A program made the translations under genes and the position numbers. The notes under the pieces are model-generated. The model had not been told where the DNA came from and searched no databases. It worked only from the letters and a program-made list of their open reading frames with translations. A stretch of DNA of 64,000 nucleotides, from positions 103,162-167,161 of the forward strand of contig JAHDWJ010000006.1 in the NCBI GenBank assembly GCA_023384415.1, read 5' to 3'. This stretch comes from Anaerolineae bacterium (GTDB lineage: Bacteria; Chloroflexota; Anaerolineae; Promineifilales; Promineifilaceae). Position 1 is the first letter of the stretch. Each line of letters starts with the position of its first letter. Below, one piece after another: positions 51,387 through 60,208 of the stretch.

Positions 51387-53201
51387 CTAAGGGATACCAA
51401 TGGGTAAGGAACTAGGGGCGATACGGATAGTGAGCAGCCCCGAACCGGTGCTAACCACCTGGCTAAAGCTAAAGAAGGGGACTGTTACCCGAACCGGACC
51501 GGTGGCAGTTAATTGGCTAAAACGGATAGCCCCAGCTTCGTTGGTATAGCCAAAAGCTAACAAGGCCCCAGTGCTGCCATCATAGACGGCTACGGCCGCG
51601 CCCATGATCCCTTCAGTTAATTCAGGGGTGTAATTATTATTGCCATCATAATAAAGGGTCACATCCAGGGTAACAGTTTGCCCCTGCCCCCCCGCGGCCG
51701 CGGTAGCTGTTGGCAGCGGGACAAATTGCACAATAGGCCGAGGCGTTTCCGTAGCCGGGGCGGGCAAGGTGAATGGGGTGGGTGAGGGCGGGAAGGTAGG
51801 AAAGACGATAGGGGTTGGGCTGGGTACGGCAGTAGATGGGATACCACCCCCGCCGGTCGGTGGGCGGACTGGGGTGTTAGATGGCGTGGGGGTAAGGGTG
51901 GCCACAGTGGCCTGACAACCAACGCTATAGGTGTAAAGATGGGCTAACGCATAATCAACAGGAACCACCGAACCGACTAAAATGTAGAGCCAGCCAGTGT
52001 AGGGTGCATAATAAATAACCTCACTGCGAGGGTCTCCCAGGGCGCGATCATTGTTCCCGGCGATCAAGTTCCGGTTATGGTCATACAAGATCATATTGGT
52101 ATCTGTAAACGGAGACAGATCATCGGTCAGGCAGGTATAAGTAACCCCGCTTAAAATCCATAGACGATAATAATCATTGTCAGGGCCTTCACCAAACAGG
52201 GGGACAAAATTCATATTTGTTTTTTCCTGATTGACCCCCATCAGGCAGGCAGAGTCAAAATCACCGTTGTATTCGCACGAGTCAGCCTGCCCAGAGACAG
52301 GGGTATGGGTGGGGCCAGGAGTGGGTATTGTCTCCCTTGTTTCAAAACAATAAGTTTTACCTGCCGGGTCCGTTGGATCTAAATTATGAACGCTGGCATA
52401 CAAAAAGCCATCTTGATGGGGGGTGTGTTGGATACGTGAGGCTTTGGGATGGCTGGTGTTGGTCGGGTCATCATCATTCTCGGCAATGATATGCCCTTGA
52501 GAGTTGTACAATGTCAGGTAACTATCTAGCCCTACAGAAAGATCACGGGTTAGAATTTGGTAGGTAAACCCCCCTTTGACAAAGAAACGGAAATAGTCGT
52601 AATCCCCTACCGGCCACAAGCTGGCCCCGCATAATGAAACCCCGGCTGAGGTATTATAAGCGGTGCTTAAAGAGTTGTTTGGTTCGTACATATCCACAAA
52701 AACAGGTGTAACCAAAACCGTAGGCGTTGGGGTAACTGTAGGAGGTTGCTCATCATCAATGATGGTGACAGTGGCGGTGCCATTGCCTATGGTGGCGTTT
52801 ACCGGGTTGCTCAAAACCACCTGGAAATTTCTTGACCCCTGATAGGTTGAGTTGTTGAAGATAGTTACCACCACCGGTTCGCTGTTATCCCCAGGCACAA
52901 AAATGAGAGTCCCGTTGGTTGCTTGATAATCGGTACCGGCTACGGCTGTCCCGTTTTGGGTGGCGTAATTGACCCGGACTTCGCTGGTGCTGGTGATGTT
53001 GAGGGTGACATTGAGGGTGATGAACCCCGCATTTTCCAGGACGGAGTAGGAAGCATTCGCAAAACCGACCACAGGTAGTTGGTTAATCTCAAGGGCCAGG
53101 GCGGGGGGGGAGGCCACTGAGGAGCGCATATGGTAGCTAACCAGTAAAAAGGGTAGGCTGAGGATGAGACAGGTGATGGTTAAGCGGAGTAGATGTTTCA
53201 T
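51387..53201 (-). CDS. Secreted Calx-beta / PPC-domain surface protein
   Basis: 604 aa exported protein. Signal peptide (LTITCLILSLPFLLVSY), a Ca2+-binding Calx-beta domain (about 45-150: SVLENAGFITLNVTLN... VNYATQNGTAVAGTDYQATNGTLIFVPGD... IIDDE), two bacterial pre-peptidase C-terminal-type (PPC) domains (about 175-300: YEPNNSLSTAYN... DYDYFRFFV; about 310-430), a Thr/Pro/Gly linker and a final SdrB/Cna-B-like domain (about 510-600). No catalytic domain, so likely a structural or adhesive surface component. It contains only one GCGGCCGC, near its 3' end. Confidence 0.85.
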   Translation of the reverse strand: MKHLLRLTITCLILSLPFLLVSYHMRSSVASPPALALEINQLPVVGFANASYSVLENAGFITLNVTLNITSTSEVRVNYATQNGTAVAGTDYQATNGTLIFVPGDNSEPVVVTIFNNSTYQGSRNFQVVLSNPVNATIGNGTATVTIIDDEQPPTVTPTPTVLVTPVFVDMYEPNNSLSTAYNTSAGVSLCGASLWPVGDYDYFRFFVKGGFTYQILTRDLSVGLDSYLTLYNSQGHIIAENDDDPTNTSHPKASRIQHTPHQDGFLYASVHNLDPTDPAGKTYCFETRETIPTPGPTHTPVSGQADSCEYNGDFDSACLMGVNQEKTNMNFVPLFGEGPDNDYYRLWILSGVTYTCLTDDLSPFTDTNMILYDHNRNLIAGNNDRALGDPRSEVIYYAPYTGWLYILVGSVVPVDYALAHLYTYSVGCQATVATLTPTPSNTPVRPPTGGGGIPSTAVPSPTPIVFPTFPPSPTPFTLPAPATETPRPIVQFVPLPTATAAAGGQGQTVTLDVTLYYDGNNNYTPELTEGIMGAAVAVYDGSTGALLAFGYTNEAGAIRFSQLTATGPVRVTVPFFSFSQVVSTGSGLLTIRIAPSSLPIGIP

Positions 53202-53318
53202 AAGGCATGGGCTGGTGTTTAGCGATTTAGATTGGATTGCAATATTGAGATCATCTTAATCAGGGCGCAAATACCAGTTAATATTAGGAAGCCATAAATG
53301 AGACGATTATAAAACAGA

Positions 53319-53350
53319 GAAGCGCGGCCGCAAATTTGCGGTCGCGCTTC
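53319..53350 (-). terminator. Palindrome with embedded GCGGCCGC downstream of clpP
   Basis: Two 16-nt arms, 53319-53334 and 53335-53350, pair with one G-T. On the minus strand it is followed by TCTGTTTTAT, an imperfect T-tract. It is placed about 90 bp after the clpP stop, so it likely ends the tig-clpP transcript. It is one of very few intergenic copies of the octamer. Confidence 0.6.
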
Positions 53351-53440
53351 ATTATTCACCTCTCATACTCAAAGACGAAAAATGGCCGACAAAACGCCGT
53401 CTGACCATTCGTCCGCGGTCATTTGTCTACTTCAGAGCAA

Positions 53441-54118
53441 TTAGCCCGCATTCGCTCCATTAGGTGTGGCTGTCTTGGCGTTTGGGGACATCAGAACCTC
53501 ATCTACCAGCCCATACTCCCTGGCCTGTTCAGCAGTGAAGAAAATATCCCGGTCGGTATCCCGCTCAATCCGTTCAATCGGCTGACCCGTGTGGAAGCTC
53601 AGAATATCATTCAACGAACGGCGCAAGCGTAAAATCTCGTTGGCTTGAATGGCAATATCCGACGCCTGGCCTTGAGCGCCACCTAAAGGTTGGTGCATAT
53701 GAATCGTTGCATTGGGGAGAGCCGAGCGCATTCCTTTACTGCCAGCCGTCAGCAGCACCGTGCCAAAGCTGGCCGTAAAGCCGACAGCTACTGTAGCCAC
53801 CGGGCAATCAAGCTGCTGCATGGTGTCATAAATGGCCAGACCAGCATATACCTGCCCGCCGGGGCTGTTGATATAGAGCCGGATGGGGCTGGTGGGGTTA
53901 TCGTGGGCCAGATACAACAGTTGGGCCACAATCAAATTGGCAATCTGATCATTGATCGGGGTGCCTAGAAAGACAATGCGGTTTCGTAGCAGCAAGGAGT
54001 AAATATCATACGCCCGCTCTCCTCGTCCCGAGGTTTCAATGACCATAGGAATCAGAGAAGTTGGAATTGGCATCATTCCACTGGGGGGAATGAGAGAATC
54101 AGGGAATTTAGTTGTCAT
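53441..54118 (-). CDS. clpP: ATP-dependent Clp protease proteolytic subunit
   Basis: 225 aa Ser peptidase of the ClpP tetradecamer. Catalytic Ser117 ([10 protein letters not shown]; usually ASMG), His142 (HMHQPLGG) and Asp in [15 protein letters not shown]. The N-terminus is about 15 residues longer than E. coli mature ClpP and may be processed before [23 protein letters not shown] precedes the ATG by about 7 bp. It follows tig by 37 bp in the classical tig-clpP order; no clpX is seen downstream. Confidence 0.95.
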   Translation of the reverse strand: MTTKFPDSLIPPSGMMPIPTSLIPMVIETSGRGERAYDIYSLLLRNRIVFLGTPINDQIANLIVAQLLYLAHDNPTSPIRLYINSPGGQVYAGLAIYDTMQQLDCPVATVAVGFTASFGTVLLTAGSKGMRSALPNATIHMHQPLGGAQGQASDIAIQANEILRLRRSLNDILSFHTGQPIERIERDTDRDIFFTAEQAREYGLVDEVLMSPNAKTATPNGANAG

Positions 54119-54155
54119 GGGTTATCTCCTAAAATTGGGGTACAGGCAGATTTGC

Positions 54156-55601
54156 TTACTCTTCTTCGTCTTCATCCTCAGTTTCTTCTAGAGATGCTAA
54201 ATCTGGGGCTGTGCCCAGGCGAATTTCGCGGACTCTTTGCGATGTTTTTTCTAACAGCAGTTCAGAACCGAAGAGCCCGAATCCCTCTTGAGATTCGGTG
54301 AAATAACGGCGAAGGCTTTGTTTTAAACCAGCTTCCATATCTCCATATCGTTGTTCAAATAGAGCGTCAATTTCGGCTGGTTTTATTTTTAACTTCTCAT
54401 CAGCGACAAATTGGTTGAATACCAACGAATGGCGTAATTGAGTGACGGCCCGATCATACCATAAGGTGCGTAATGATTTTTCACTTTGTCCCTGGAGTTT
54501 GAGGTAATCGTCCCACTGCCACCCGGCACGAGTAGCTTGACCTTTAAAATCCTCAATCATCTCATCCAAAATTCTCTCTACCGCTGCCGGGGGGTAAATA
54601 ATGGTGGCCTGGGCCAATAAATCTTCTATCATCTCATCAACCAACTTGTTTTTGATCTGCTCTTCGGCGGCTTTGTGCAAATTGTTGTATAAAGAAGATT
54701 TTAGCTCCTCTAGGGTATCGTGTTCCCCATGTTCACGGGCCAGGTCATCATTGAGGTCAGGTAAGATACGATTTTTGACTTCGAGAATGGTGATATGGAA
54801 GTGGGCTTGTTGGGTCGCGGCCGCGTCTTTTTTCTCGGTAGAGGGAGCACCTTCCGCTGCTTCTCCTGCTTCCGCCCCTTCTCCTTCTTTCGTTGGTTCT
54901 TCGGTTTCCACTTCTGCTTCATCTACAGGCAGTGTAATGGTAAACTCTTTCGTCTCTTCCGCGGACAGCCCCACTAGTTCATCTACAAACGGCTGGCCAA
55001 AATAAATCTTTGTCCCATCCAGAAGCAAGTCAATACGCTCCTCAGAAAAGACCACTTCTCCTAGTTCATCCTCATCTTCGGCCAACAGACGCCCTTCCCC
55101 TTTTACCGTTACCACATCCCCCGCTTGGGCCGGTCGCTCTACGGGTTCTAAAATCTGATGCTGCTGCCGAACCTGTTCTAACGCTTCATCAACAGCTTCT
55201 GGGGTGATCTCAACTTCTTCAACGTCCTTTTGTAATCCCCGGTAATGGCCTAAATCCACCGTTGGCACCAAAGGGACATTGAACTGGAACTTCAGCGGCT
55301 CCAATTCCATATTTACCAATTCACCTGGGGCATATGGCTCAACCCCTTGTTGGATTAGGGCTTCCTTAAACATCTCTTGCACCAGATCTTCGGCGGCCTC
55401 CGCCCGGACAGCCTCAGCCCCTAAATATTTAAGAACAACAGACGGGGGTACTTTACCGCGCCGGAAACCAGGAATATTGATTTGTTGGCCTAATTTGCGG
55501 ACTTTTTCCCGCAATGCTTTCTGCACACGCTCTTCCGGAACTTCAATCGTCATATTCAATTGACGTTGGTCATCTTCTTGGGTATGGATAATCAGGGTCA
55601 C
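54156..55601 (-). CDS. tig: Trigger factor, with acidic insertion in the PPIase domain
   Basis: 481 aa ribosome-associated chaperone and prolyl isomerase. The ribosome-docking signature is PGFRRGKVPPSVV (about 44-56). The PPIase domain (about 155-285: GDVVTVKGEGRL... LVGLSAEETKEFTITLP) is interrupted by about 40 residues of Glu/Ala/Thr-rich low complexity (VETEEPTKEGEGAEAGEAAE) before it resumes at HFHITILEVKNR. The C-terminal chaperone domain follows, and the protein ends in an acidic tail (EETEDEDEEE). Start is GTG 55601 with AGAGG upstream. Confidence 0.93.
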   Translation of the reverse strand: MTLIIHTQEDDQRQLNMTIEVPEERVQKALREKVRKLGQQINIPGFRRGKVPPSVVLKYLGAEAVRAEAAEDLVQEMFKEALIQQGVEPYAPGELVNMELEPLKFQFNVPLVPTVDLGHYRGLQKDVEEVEITPEAVDEALEQVRQQHQILEPVERPAQAGDVVTVKGEGRLLAEDEDELGEVVFSEERIDLLLDGTKIYFGQPFVDELVGLSAEETKEFTITLPVDEAEVETEEPTKEGEGAEAGEAAEGAPSTEKKDAAATQQAHFHITILEVKNRILPDLNDDLAREHGEHDTLEELKSSLYNNLHKAAEEQIKNKLVDEMIEDLLAQATIIYPPAAVERILDEMIEDFKGQATRAGWQWDDYLKLQGQSEKSLRTLWYDRAVTQLRHSLVFNQFVADEKLKIKPAEIDALFEQRYGDMEAGLKQSLRRYFTESQEGFGLFGSELLLEKTSQRVREIRLGTAPDLASLEETEDEDEEE

Positions 55602-55692
55602 AAGTTACCTCTTTTTATATTTGTGGAGATTTAACCACGAATGGGTTGGACTTTCTATTAGTTTTGTATTGGCGTTTTGGCTCAAAAAGAAA

Positions 55693-55712
55693 GGCGTTGC
55701 GGTGGCAACGCC
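55693..55712 (-). terminator. Terminator of tRNA-Leu(TAG)
   Basis: Perfect 8-bp stem GGCGTTGC/GCAACGCC with a 4-nt loop. On the minus strand it is followed by TTTCTTTTTG. It lies 14 bp downstream of the tRNA. The plus strand also has a T-run after the stem. Confidence 0.8.
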
Positions 55713-55725
55713 CTCTTTTTCTTAA

Positions 55726-55807
55726 TGGGGAAGGCGGGACTCGAACCCGCACACCTTGCGGCACATGATTCTAAGTCATGCTCGTCTGCCAATTCCGACA
55801 CTTCCCC
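55726..55807 (-). tRNA. tRNA-Leu (anticodon TAG)
   Basis: 82-nt class II tRNA. Minus strand: acceptor GGGGAAG/CTTCCCC, anticodon arm CATGA-CTTAGAA-TCATG giving TAG, long variable arm (TGCCGCAAGGTGT region), T-arm GGTTCGAGTCC, discriminator A, no encoded CCA. Reads CUN leucine codons alongside the CAG isoacceptor at 16521. Confidence 0.95.
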
Positions 55808-56062
55808 TGGCAGGGGAAATATTATATCACCAGGGGAAACAATGCCAAAACAAGGATTGGGGTTAAGAAATTCGTCCCCGGTACTCTCATTTTAGCAGGT
55901 TGCCCTTGCCCCTCCCAACGGTATAATCCCTTTTCGCTTGTACATCTTATATAGTAATGGCTCAACCTGGGCGAGTTTTAAAATGATTTAGCCGACATAT
56001 CTGCCTGTCTGAGCTGTTGCTTTCGAAAAGGAAACTCGTTTTCCTTTCCGATGGGAGTTTTT

Positions 56063-56860
56063 ATGCAAACAAATAAAGCCATTGCCATTGTTTTGGCGGC
56101 GTTAGGTGTGTTACTGCTTGGTTTATTATTGCTGGCTGGGGTTTTATTGGTGCGGGATGCTCGCGTTACCCCTACGGAACTTGTTGCTGATAATGGGACA
56201 CAAACAGCCACCGCTCCGACGCCTACCGCCGTGATTATCCCTACAGAAGCCGCTTCCGTGACGTTACCTGCGCCGGTGATCAATGTTTTACCTACAGACA
56301 CAGTACCGCCGGCCACTGATACCCCTATCCCAACGGCTACCCCTTTGTCCACCGATACCCCCATCCCGGAACCAACGGCTACACCGCTGCCTCCGGCCGC
56401 TCCAACCAACACGCTGCGCCCCTTTGTGCCCACTAACACGCCGGTTCCAGCGACACCCACCTCACCCCCCCCGCCCCCGCCACCCGTCGGCGTAGCTGGC
56501 CTGATTGCTTCCCATTTTGCTCTCCAGCCCCGCTCCGTTTTTGCCGTTGGTCAGCAAATCTGGTTTGAGTTTTCGGTGAGCAACAGCACTGGGGTATTGG
56601 TTGAGTTTGGGGCTTTAGGGGTTATGCCCCGGAAAAATGGGGCCGACCGGGTAGATATGGTGCAGGTGAGCTGGGGTGGTAACCCTGGGGATGGCGTACC
56701 CCCTGGCGGTCTTAACAACCATGAAGATAATATCCGTCTGAATGAAGCCGGGAATTATACGCTGCGGTTGGCCGTCTGTTTTGAGTCGTTTAATGCCTGT
56801 AAAAGTGGTGGTGGCACCTGGCATACGCTTTCTCAGGAGATTGCGGTTACGATTAACTGA
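56063..56860 (+). CDS. Membrane-anchored Thr/Pro-rich protein with C-terminal Ig-like domain
   Basis: 265 aa, function unknown. GGGAG at 56053-56057 marks ATG 56063 as the start. One N-terminal membrane segment (AIAIVLAALGVLLLGLLLLAGVLLV) is followed by about 100 residues of TPT/PTDTP linker and a poly-Pro run, then a compact beta domain (about 145-265) with two Cys near the end (CFESFNACKSGG) that may form a disulfide. This 'VGQQIWFEFSVSN... YTLRLAVCFE' layout looks like a CARDB/Ig-type adhesion domain. No partner is apparent in the neighbourhood. Confidence 0.72.
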   Translation: MQTNKAIAIVLAALGVLLLGLLLLAGVLLVRDARVTPTELVADNGTQTATAPTPTAVIIPTEAASVTLPAPVINVLPTDTVPPATDTPIPTATPLSTDTPIPEPTATPLPPAAPTNTLRPFVPTNTPVPATPTSPPPPPPPVGVAGLIASHFALQPRSVFAVGQQIWFEFSVSNSTGVLVEFGALGVMPRKNGADRVDMVQVSWGGNPGDGVPPGGLNNHEDNIRLNEAGNYTLRLAVCFESFNACKSGGGTWHTLSQEIAVTIN

Positions 56861-56884
56861 GTTTCGAGTTTCTATACCCATCGT

Positions 56885-56982
56885 GGTCATAAAGTAACAT
56901 TCCAGTTAGAGACTAGAGACTGGAGACTGGGGACCGGTTAATCTCGAGTCTCCAGTCTCACTGAAAATGTCAGTTTATGACC
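56885..56982. repeat. Nested fold-back element, 98 bp
   Basis: Outer arms GGTCATAAA (56885-56893) and TTTATGACC (56974-56982); inner arms GAGACTGGAGACT (56916-56928) and AGTCTCCAGTCTC (56947-56959). The nested plan and size match the element at 22245-22349 though the sequence differs. It occupies most of the 263-bp gap upstream of the homoserine dehydrogenase gene. Confidence 0.7.
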
Positions 56983-57123
56983 GTTGGCAGTATAGTTTCG
57001 AGTTTCTAGTTGACCTATGCCAATGGTCTCCGTTGGCATAAGTGTAGGACTTTCTGTGTCGGCCTAAATGAGTGGCGTTGCTTCTGCGTAACTCTACCGC
57101 CTGGCGATGTGGTTACTTTTTCT

Positions 57124-58206
57124 ATGAAACAAATTGCGATCATTCTTCTTGGGGTTGGGGGAGTGGGGCGGGCGTTGCTTAGACAGATCGTTCGCGGCCG
57201 CGACATCTTTGCCCACCGTAATCAATGCCAGTTTAATCTGGTGGCCCTCACCGACAGCCAGGGGTGGGTCTGGCAGCCAACTGGCTTCACTGATGGGCAG
57301 CTTGGGGAGATGATCGCCCATAAAGAAGCAGGGGGCCATTTTCCCGGTTTGCGGCCGCCCATCCAGGAAATGTTACAAATGGCCCAGGATGCCGGGCTGC
57401 GTGACCTCATTCTGGTGGATGTCACCGCCGAAGCCGGGTTAGAACCGGCCCTAAACCGTGCCCTGGAATTGGGATATACGGCGGTTCTGGCTAACAAGAA
57501 ACCATTTGCTGGCCCCTGGCAGACGGCTCAATCTTATTTGCACAACCCCCGGGTGCGCCATGAATCCACGGTAGGCGGGGGGCAGCCGGTTATTGCCACC
57601 CTGCGTTATCTGCGGGATACGGGCGACCCGGTTCATCACATCAGCGGCCAGATGAGCGGGACGCTGGGGTTTCTCTGCCAGCAAATAGAAAGCGGCCGCC
57701 CCTTTGCCGACGCTCTGGCCGAAGCTAAAAGCAAAGGGTACACGGAACCAGACCCCCGTGAGGATTTAGGCGGCCGCGATGTACTGCGTAAATTGCTCAT
57801 TCTGGGGCGGCTGGCCGGCTGGCCGCTAGAAGAGGCGGATTTTACAGTTGAATCTCTTTACCCCGCAGAGATGGCGGCGTTGTCTGTGCCGGAATTTATG
57901 GCCGCGGCCGCGACCCTCAATGCCACCTTTGCTCAACGGATGCAAGCAGCGGCCGCGACCGGGCACACCCTTCGTTTTGTCGGGGAAGTCACGCCCCAGG
58001 GGGGCTTCGTTGGCCTCAAACCGGTGCCCCAAAACAGCCCCCAGGCCAACCTCAAATATATCAGCTTCCAAACCGACCATTACCAATCCCCGCCGCTGAT
58101 GATCGCCGGGCAGGGGGCCGGGGTAGCCATGACCGCCGCCGGTGTTCTGGGAGATATGATTGGCCTGGCGCGGGAGGTGTATGGGAGTGTGGAGACTAGA
58201 GACTAA
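57124..58206 (+). CDS. hom: Homoserine dehydrogenase (no ACT domain)
   Basis: 360 aa NAD(P)H-dependent enzyme converting aspartate semialdehyde to homoserine. The nucleotide loop is LLGVGGVGRALL; VLANKKPFA and the family signature GYTEPDPREDLGGRDVLRKLLILGR, which includes the catalytic Lys, are complete. It ends without the ACT regulatory domain, so threonine feedback may be absent. I chose ATG 57124, because the upstream in-frame codons are not conserved, but its ribosome-binding site is weak. Closest in form to the short Hom of archaea and yeast. Confidence 0.88.
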   Translation: MKQIAIILLGVGGVGRALLRQIVRGRDIFAHRNQCQFNLVALTDSQGWVWQPTGFTDGQLGEMIAHKEAGGHFPGLRPPIQEMLQMAQDAGLRDLILVDVTAEAGLEPALNRALELGYTAVLANKKPFAGPWQTAQSYLHNPRVRHESTVGGGQPVIATLRYLRDTGDPVHHISGQMSGTLGFLCQQIESGRPFADALAEAKSKGYTEPDPREDLGGRDVLRKLLILGRLAGWPLEEADFTVESLYPAEMAALSVPEFMAAAATLNATFAQRMQAAAATGHTLRFVGEVTPQGGFVGLKPVPQNSPQANLKYISFQTDHYQSPPLMIAGQGAGVAMTAAGVLGDMIGLAREVYGSVETRD

Positions 58207-58516
58207 TACCAGTCAACAGTAAACAGTAATCAGTGGGCAGTGGGCAGTTAGCAGTAGGGCTCTCCAGGGGCAGCGTACATAAAAACATATTTCGAACTTC
58301 TGTAAAACTGTATTAGAGATTGAGAGATTCAGTGGATCCAACATGCAGAAAACAAGAAGTGATCCACAGATGACCCAGGTTTTCACAGATGGTTTAAAAA
58401 TCTGTGTTCATCAACGGATATTGGTCTTTTCTGGAAAAATCCGTTACTTTCTTAATCCGTTGTTGTCATAACGGTAAGAGATTAATTTTGTCAATCAATC
58501 AGGGATAAATAAAAGA
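58207..58516. repeat. Repeat-filled intergenic region
   Basis: 310 bp without a gene. 58208-58256 is a run of degenerate CAGTnAACAGT-type units. 58348-58371 is the 24-nt exact repeat shared with 1443-1466. 58369-58410 is a degenerate inverted repeat of CACAGAT/ATCTGTG whose right half (TAAAAATCTGTGTTCA, 58395-58410) recurs exactly at 63563-63578. Confidence 0.7.
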
Positions 58517-58531
58517 TTGGAGATTGACAGG

Positions 58532-59356
58532 GTGAGAAACGTGCAAACAGGCAGCCCCACAGCCGCAAACCGCGAACCGCGAACTGCGAAACTCGAAACT
58601 AAACAGTCGAAACCGATCAAAGCGGTCATTTTTGACCTGGATGACACCCTCATTGATTGGTCAGAACCGGCTATGAGCTGGCGGGCGTTTACCCGGCCTA
58701 AGAGTGAAGCGGTATACGATTACCTGCTTGACTGCGGCTATACTCTGCCTCTTACCGCTGAACAGTTGGGCCAGCGGCTGCATGATCTTTCCATGGCTGA
58801 ATGGGAAGATGCTAAACGAACCTGGCGTGGAGCCAGTTTACGCCAGGTCTGGCAGCAGCTGCTCCGCGAACTCAACCTGGATCCCCCCAAAATTGACCTG
58901 GATGAACTGCTGCAAGCGTACAACTGGGAGCCATTCCCAGGGGTTGACCTCTTTGCCGATACCATCCCCGTATTAGAGAAGTTGCGCCAGGAAGGGTACG
59001 CCCTGGGGTTGATTACCAATGCGTATCACCCCATGTGGATGCGGGATATAGAGCTGCGCCATTATGGGCTGCTTGATTATTTTCCCGCCCGGATCACTTC
59101 TGGGGATACCGGCTATATGAAACCCCACCCGGCCATCTTTTGGCGGATGTTAGGGATGTTATGGGTAGAACCAGCGGAAGCGGTTTTTGTGGGGGATCGG
59201 CCAGAAAATGATATTGCCGGGGCTAATGAGGTAGGCATGATCTCCGTCTTTATGAACCCACCCACCATCAGCCGAGAGCTGAATGGGATTCAACCCACTT
59301 ATACTATTACCAGCCTGGGTGAACTGCTCCCCTTGTTAGCAGCCTTGAACCGTTAA
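58532..59356 (+). CDS. HAD-superfamily phosphatase
   Basis: About 274 aa. HAD motifs: I FDLDDTLIDW (nucleophile Asp and acid/base Asp), II LITNAYHPMW, III Lys in YMKPHPAIF, IV VFVGDRPENDIAGANEVGM. The helical cap between motifs I and II suggests a C1-capped phosphoglycolate phosphatase-like or haloacid-like enzyme of broad specificity. The start is uncertain: no start codon exists between a degenerate 7-bp repeat (about 58561-58602) and motif I, so translation must begin at GTG 58532 (GGAG 9 bp upstream), GTG 58541 or TTG 58517 and read through the repeat. birA follows after 16 bp. Confidence 0.88.
   Translation: MRNVQTGSPTAANREPRTAKLETKQSKPIKAVIFDLDDTLIDWSEPAMSWRAFTRPKSEAVYDYLLDCGYTLPLTAEQLGQRLHDLSMAEWEDAKRTWRGASLRQVWQQLLRELNLDPPKIDLDELLQAYNWEPFPGVDLFADTIPVLEKLRQEGYALGLITNAYHPMWMRDIELRHYGLLDYFPARITSGDTGYMKPHPAIFWRMLGMLWVEPAEAVFVGDRPENDIAGANEVGMISVFMNPPTISRELNGIQPTYTITSLGELLPLLAALNR
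58561..58602. repeat. Degenerate 7-bp repeat translated as HAD N-terminal extension
   Basis: Units CGCAAAC, CGCGAAC, CGCGAAC, TGCGAAA, CTCGAAA encode ANREPRTAKLET ahead of the conserved HAD core. Similar word repeats normally sit between genes in this window. Confidence 0.65.
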
Positions 59357-59372
59357 AAAGTGTGGGTCTGGT

Positions 59373-60188
59373 ATGAACGAGCCATTCAATGAAACGATGC
59401 TCGCGGCCGCGCTTGATACCAACTGGTTAGGACGGCGGTTAGAATATTTCCCGGTTATTGATTCCACCAACGATTATTTGCGTGACCGGCTCACCACCCA
59501 CTCAGGGATGCTCATGCCCCATGGGATGATGGTCATCGCTGATTTTCAGACGCACGGCCGCGGCCGCCTCAACCGTCGCTGGCTGGCCCCCCCCCATAGT
59601 TCTCTCACCTTCTCCATCCTGTTCCGCTCTAGCTGGCCCCCCGAACGGGCTAACTGGCTGACCATGTTGGCCGGCTTGGCTGCCGCCCAGGCTATCCAGG
59701 ATGAAACGGGCCTGGCTGTAGGGCTGAAATGGCCTAACGATGTGATGATTGAACGAGATGGGCAATGGTACAAAGTCGGCGGGCTGCTCCTGGAAGCTGA
59801 TTTTGGCGATGGGGAAAAATTGCGCCATGCCGTTCTAGGCATTGGGATCAATGTCAATATACCCGCCGGGCAGCTGCCAACCCCTGTTTTATACCCGGCT
59901 ACCAGTCTGTTGATTGAGCTGGGCCGGCCCGTTTCTCGCCTTCGCTTGTTGGGGGGAATTTTGCGTCAATTAGAAGAGCGGTATGGCGCGGCCGCGACCG
60001 GTGAAACCCCACAGCCAGCCTGGAATCAAAAATTGATCACCCTGGGGCGGATAGTTCACCTGGAAACATCCGAGCAGACCCCCATAAGCGGTATCGCTAT
60101 CGCCACCGATGAATGGGGGCATCTCCTGGTCCAAGATAGTGCCGGGCATTTGCACACTATTACGGCTGGGGATGTGCGGGGCGAATAA
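59373..60188 (+). CDS. birA: Biotin--[acetyl-CoA-carboxylase] ligase
   Basis: 271 aa class I biotin protein ligase (no N-terminal DNA-binding domain, so not a repressor). Motifs: IDSTNDYLRDRL, the biotinoyl-AMP loop HGRGRLNRRW (GRGRxxR type), GLKWPNDVMIERDGQWYKVGGLLLEA and IGIGINVN. A C-terminal SH3-like domain (GRIVHLETSEQTPISGIAIATDEWGHLLVQD) completes it. Encoded 16 bp after the HAD gene and 20 bp before the cyclase gene, so all three are likely co-transcribed. Confidence 0.94.
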   Translation: MNEPFNETMLAAALDTNWLGRRLEYFPVIDSTNDYLRDRLTTHSGMLMPHGMMVIADFQTHGRGRLNRRWLAPPHSSLTFSILFRSSWPPERANWLTMLAGLAAAQAIQDETGLAVGLKWPNDVMIERDGQWYKVGGLLLEADFGDGEKLRHAVLGIGINVNIPAGQLPTPVLYPATSLLIELGRPVSRLRLLGGILRQLEERYGAAATGETPQPAWNQKLITLGRIVHLETSEQTPISGIAIATDEWGHLLVQDSAGHLHTITAGDVRGE

Positions 60189-60208
60189 TATACTTTATTG
60201 AGTTTGCT

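Noticed and set aside
57010..57123. N-terminal extension of homoserine dehydrogenase
   Set aside because: The in-frame 38 codons are Cys/Trp/Arg-rich and precede a nucleotide-binding motif that normally starts the protein.
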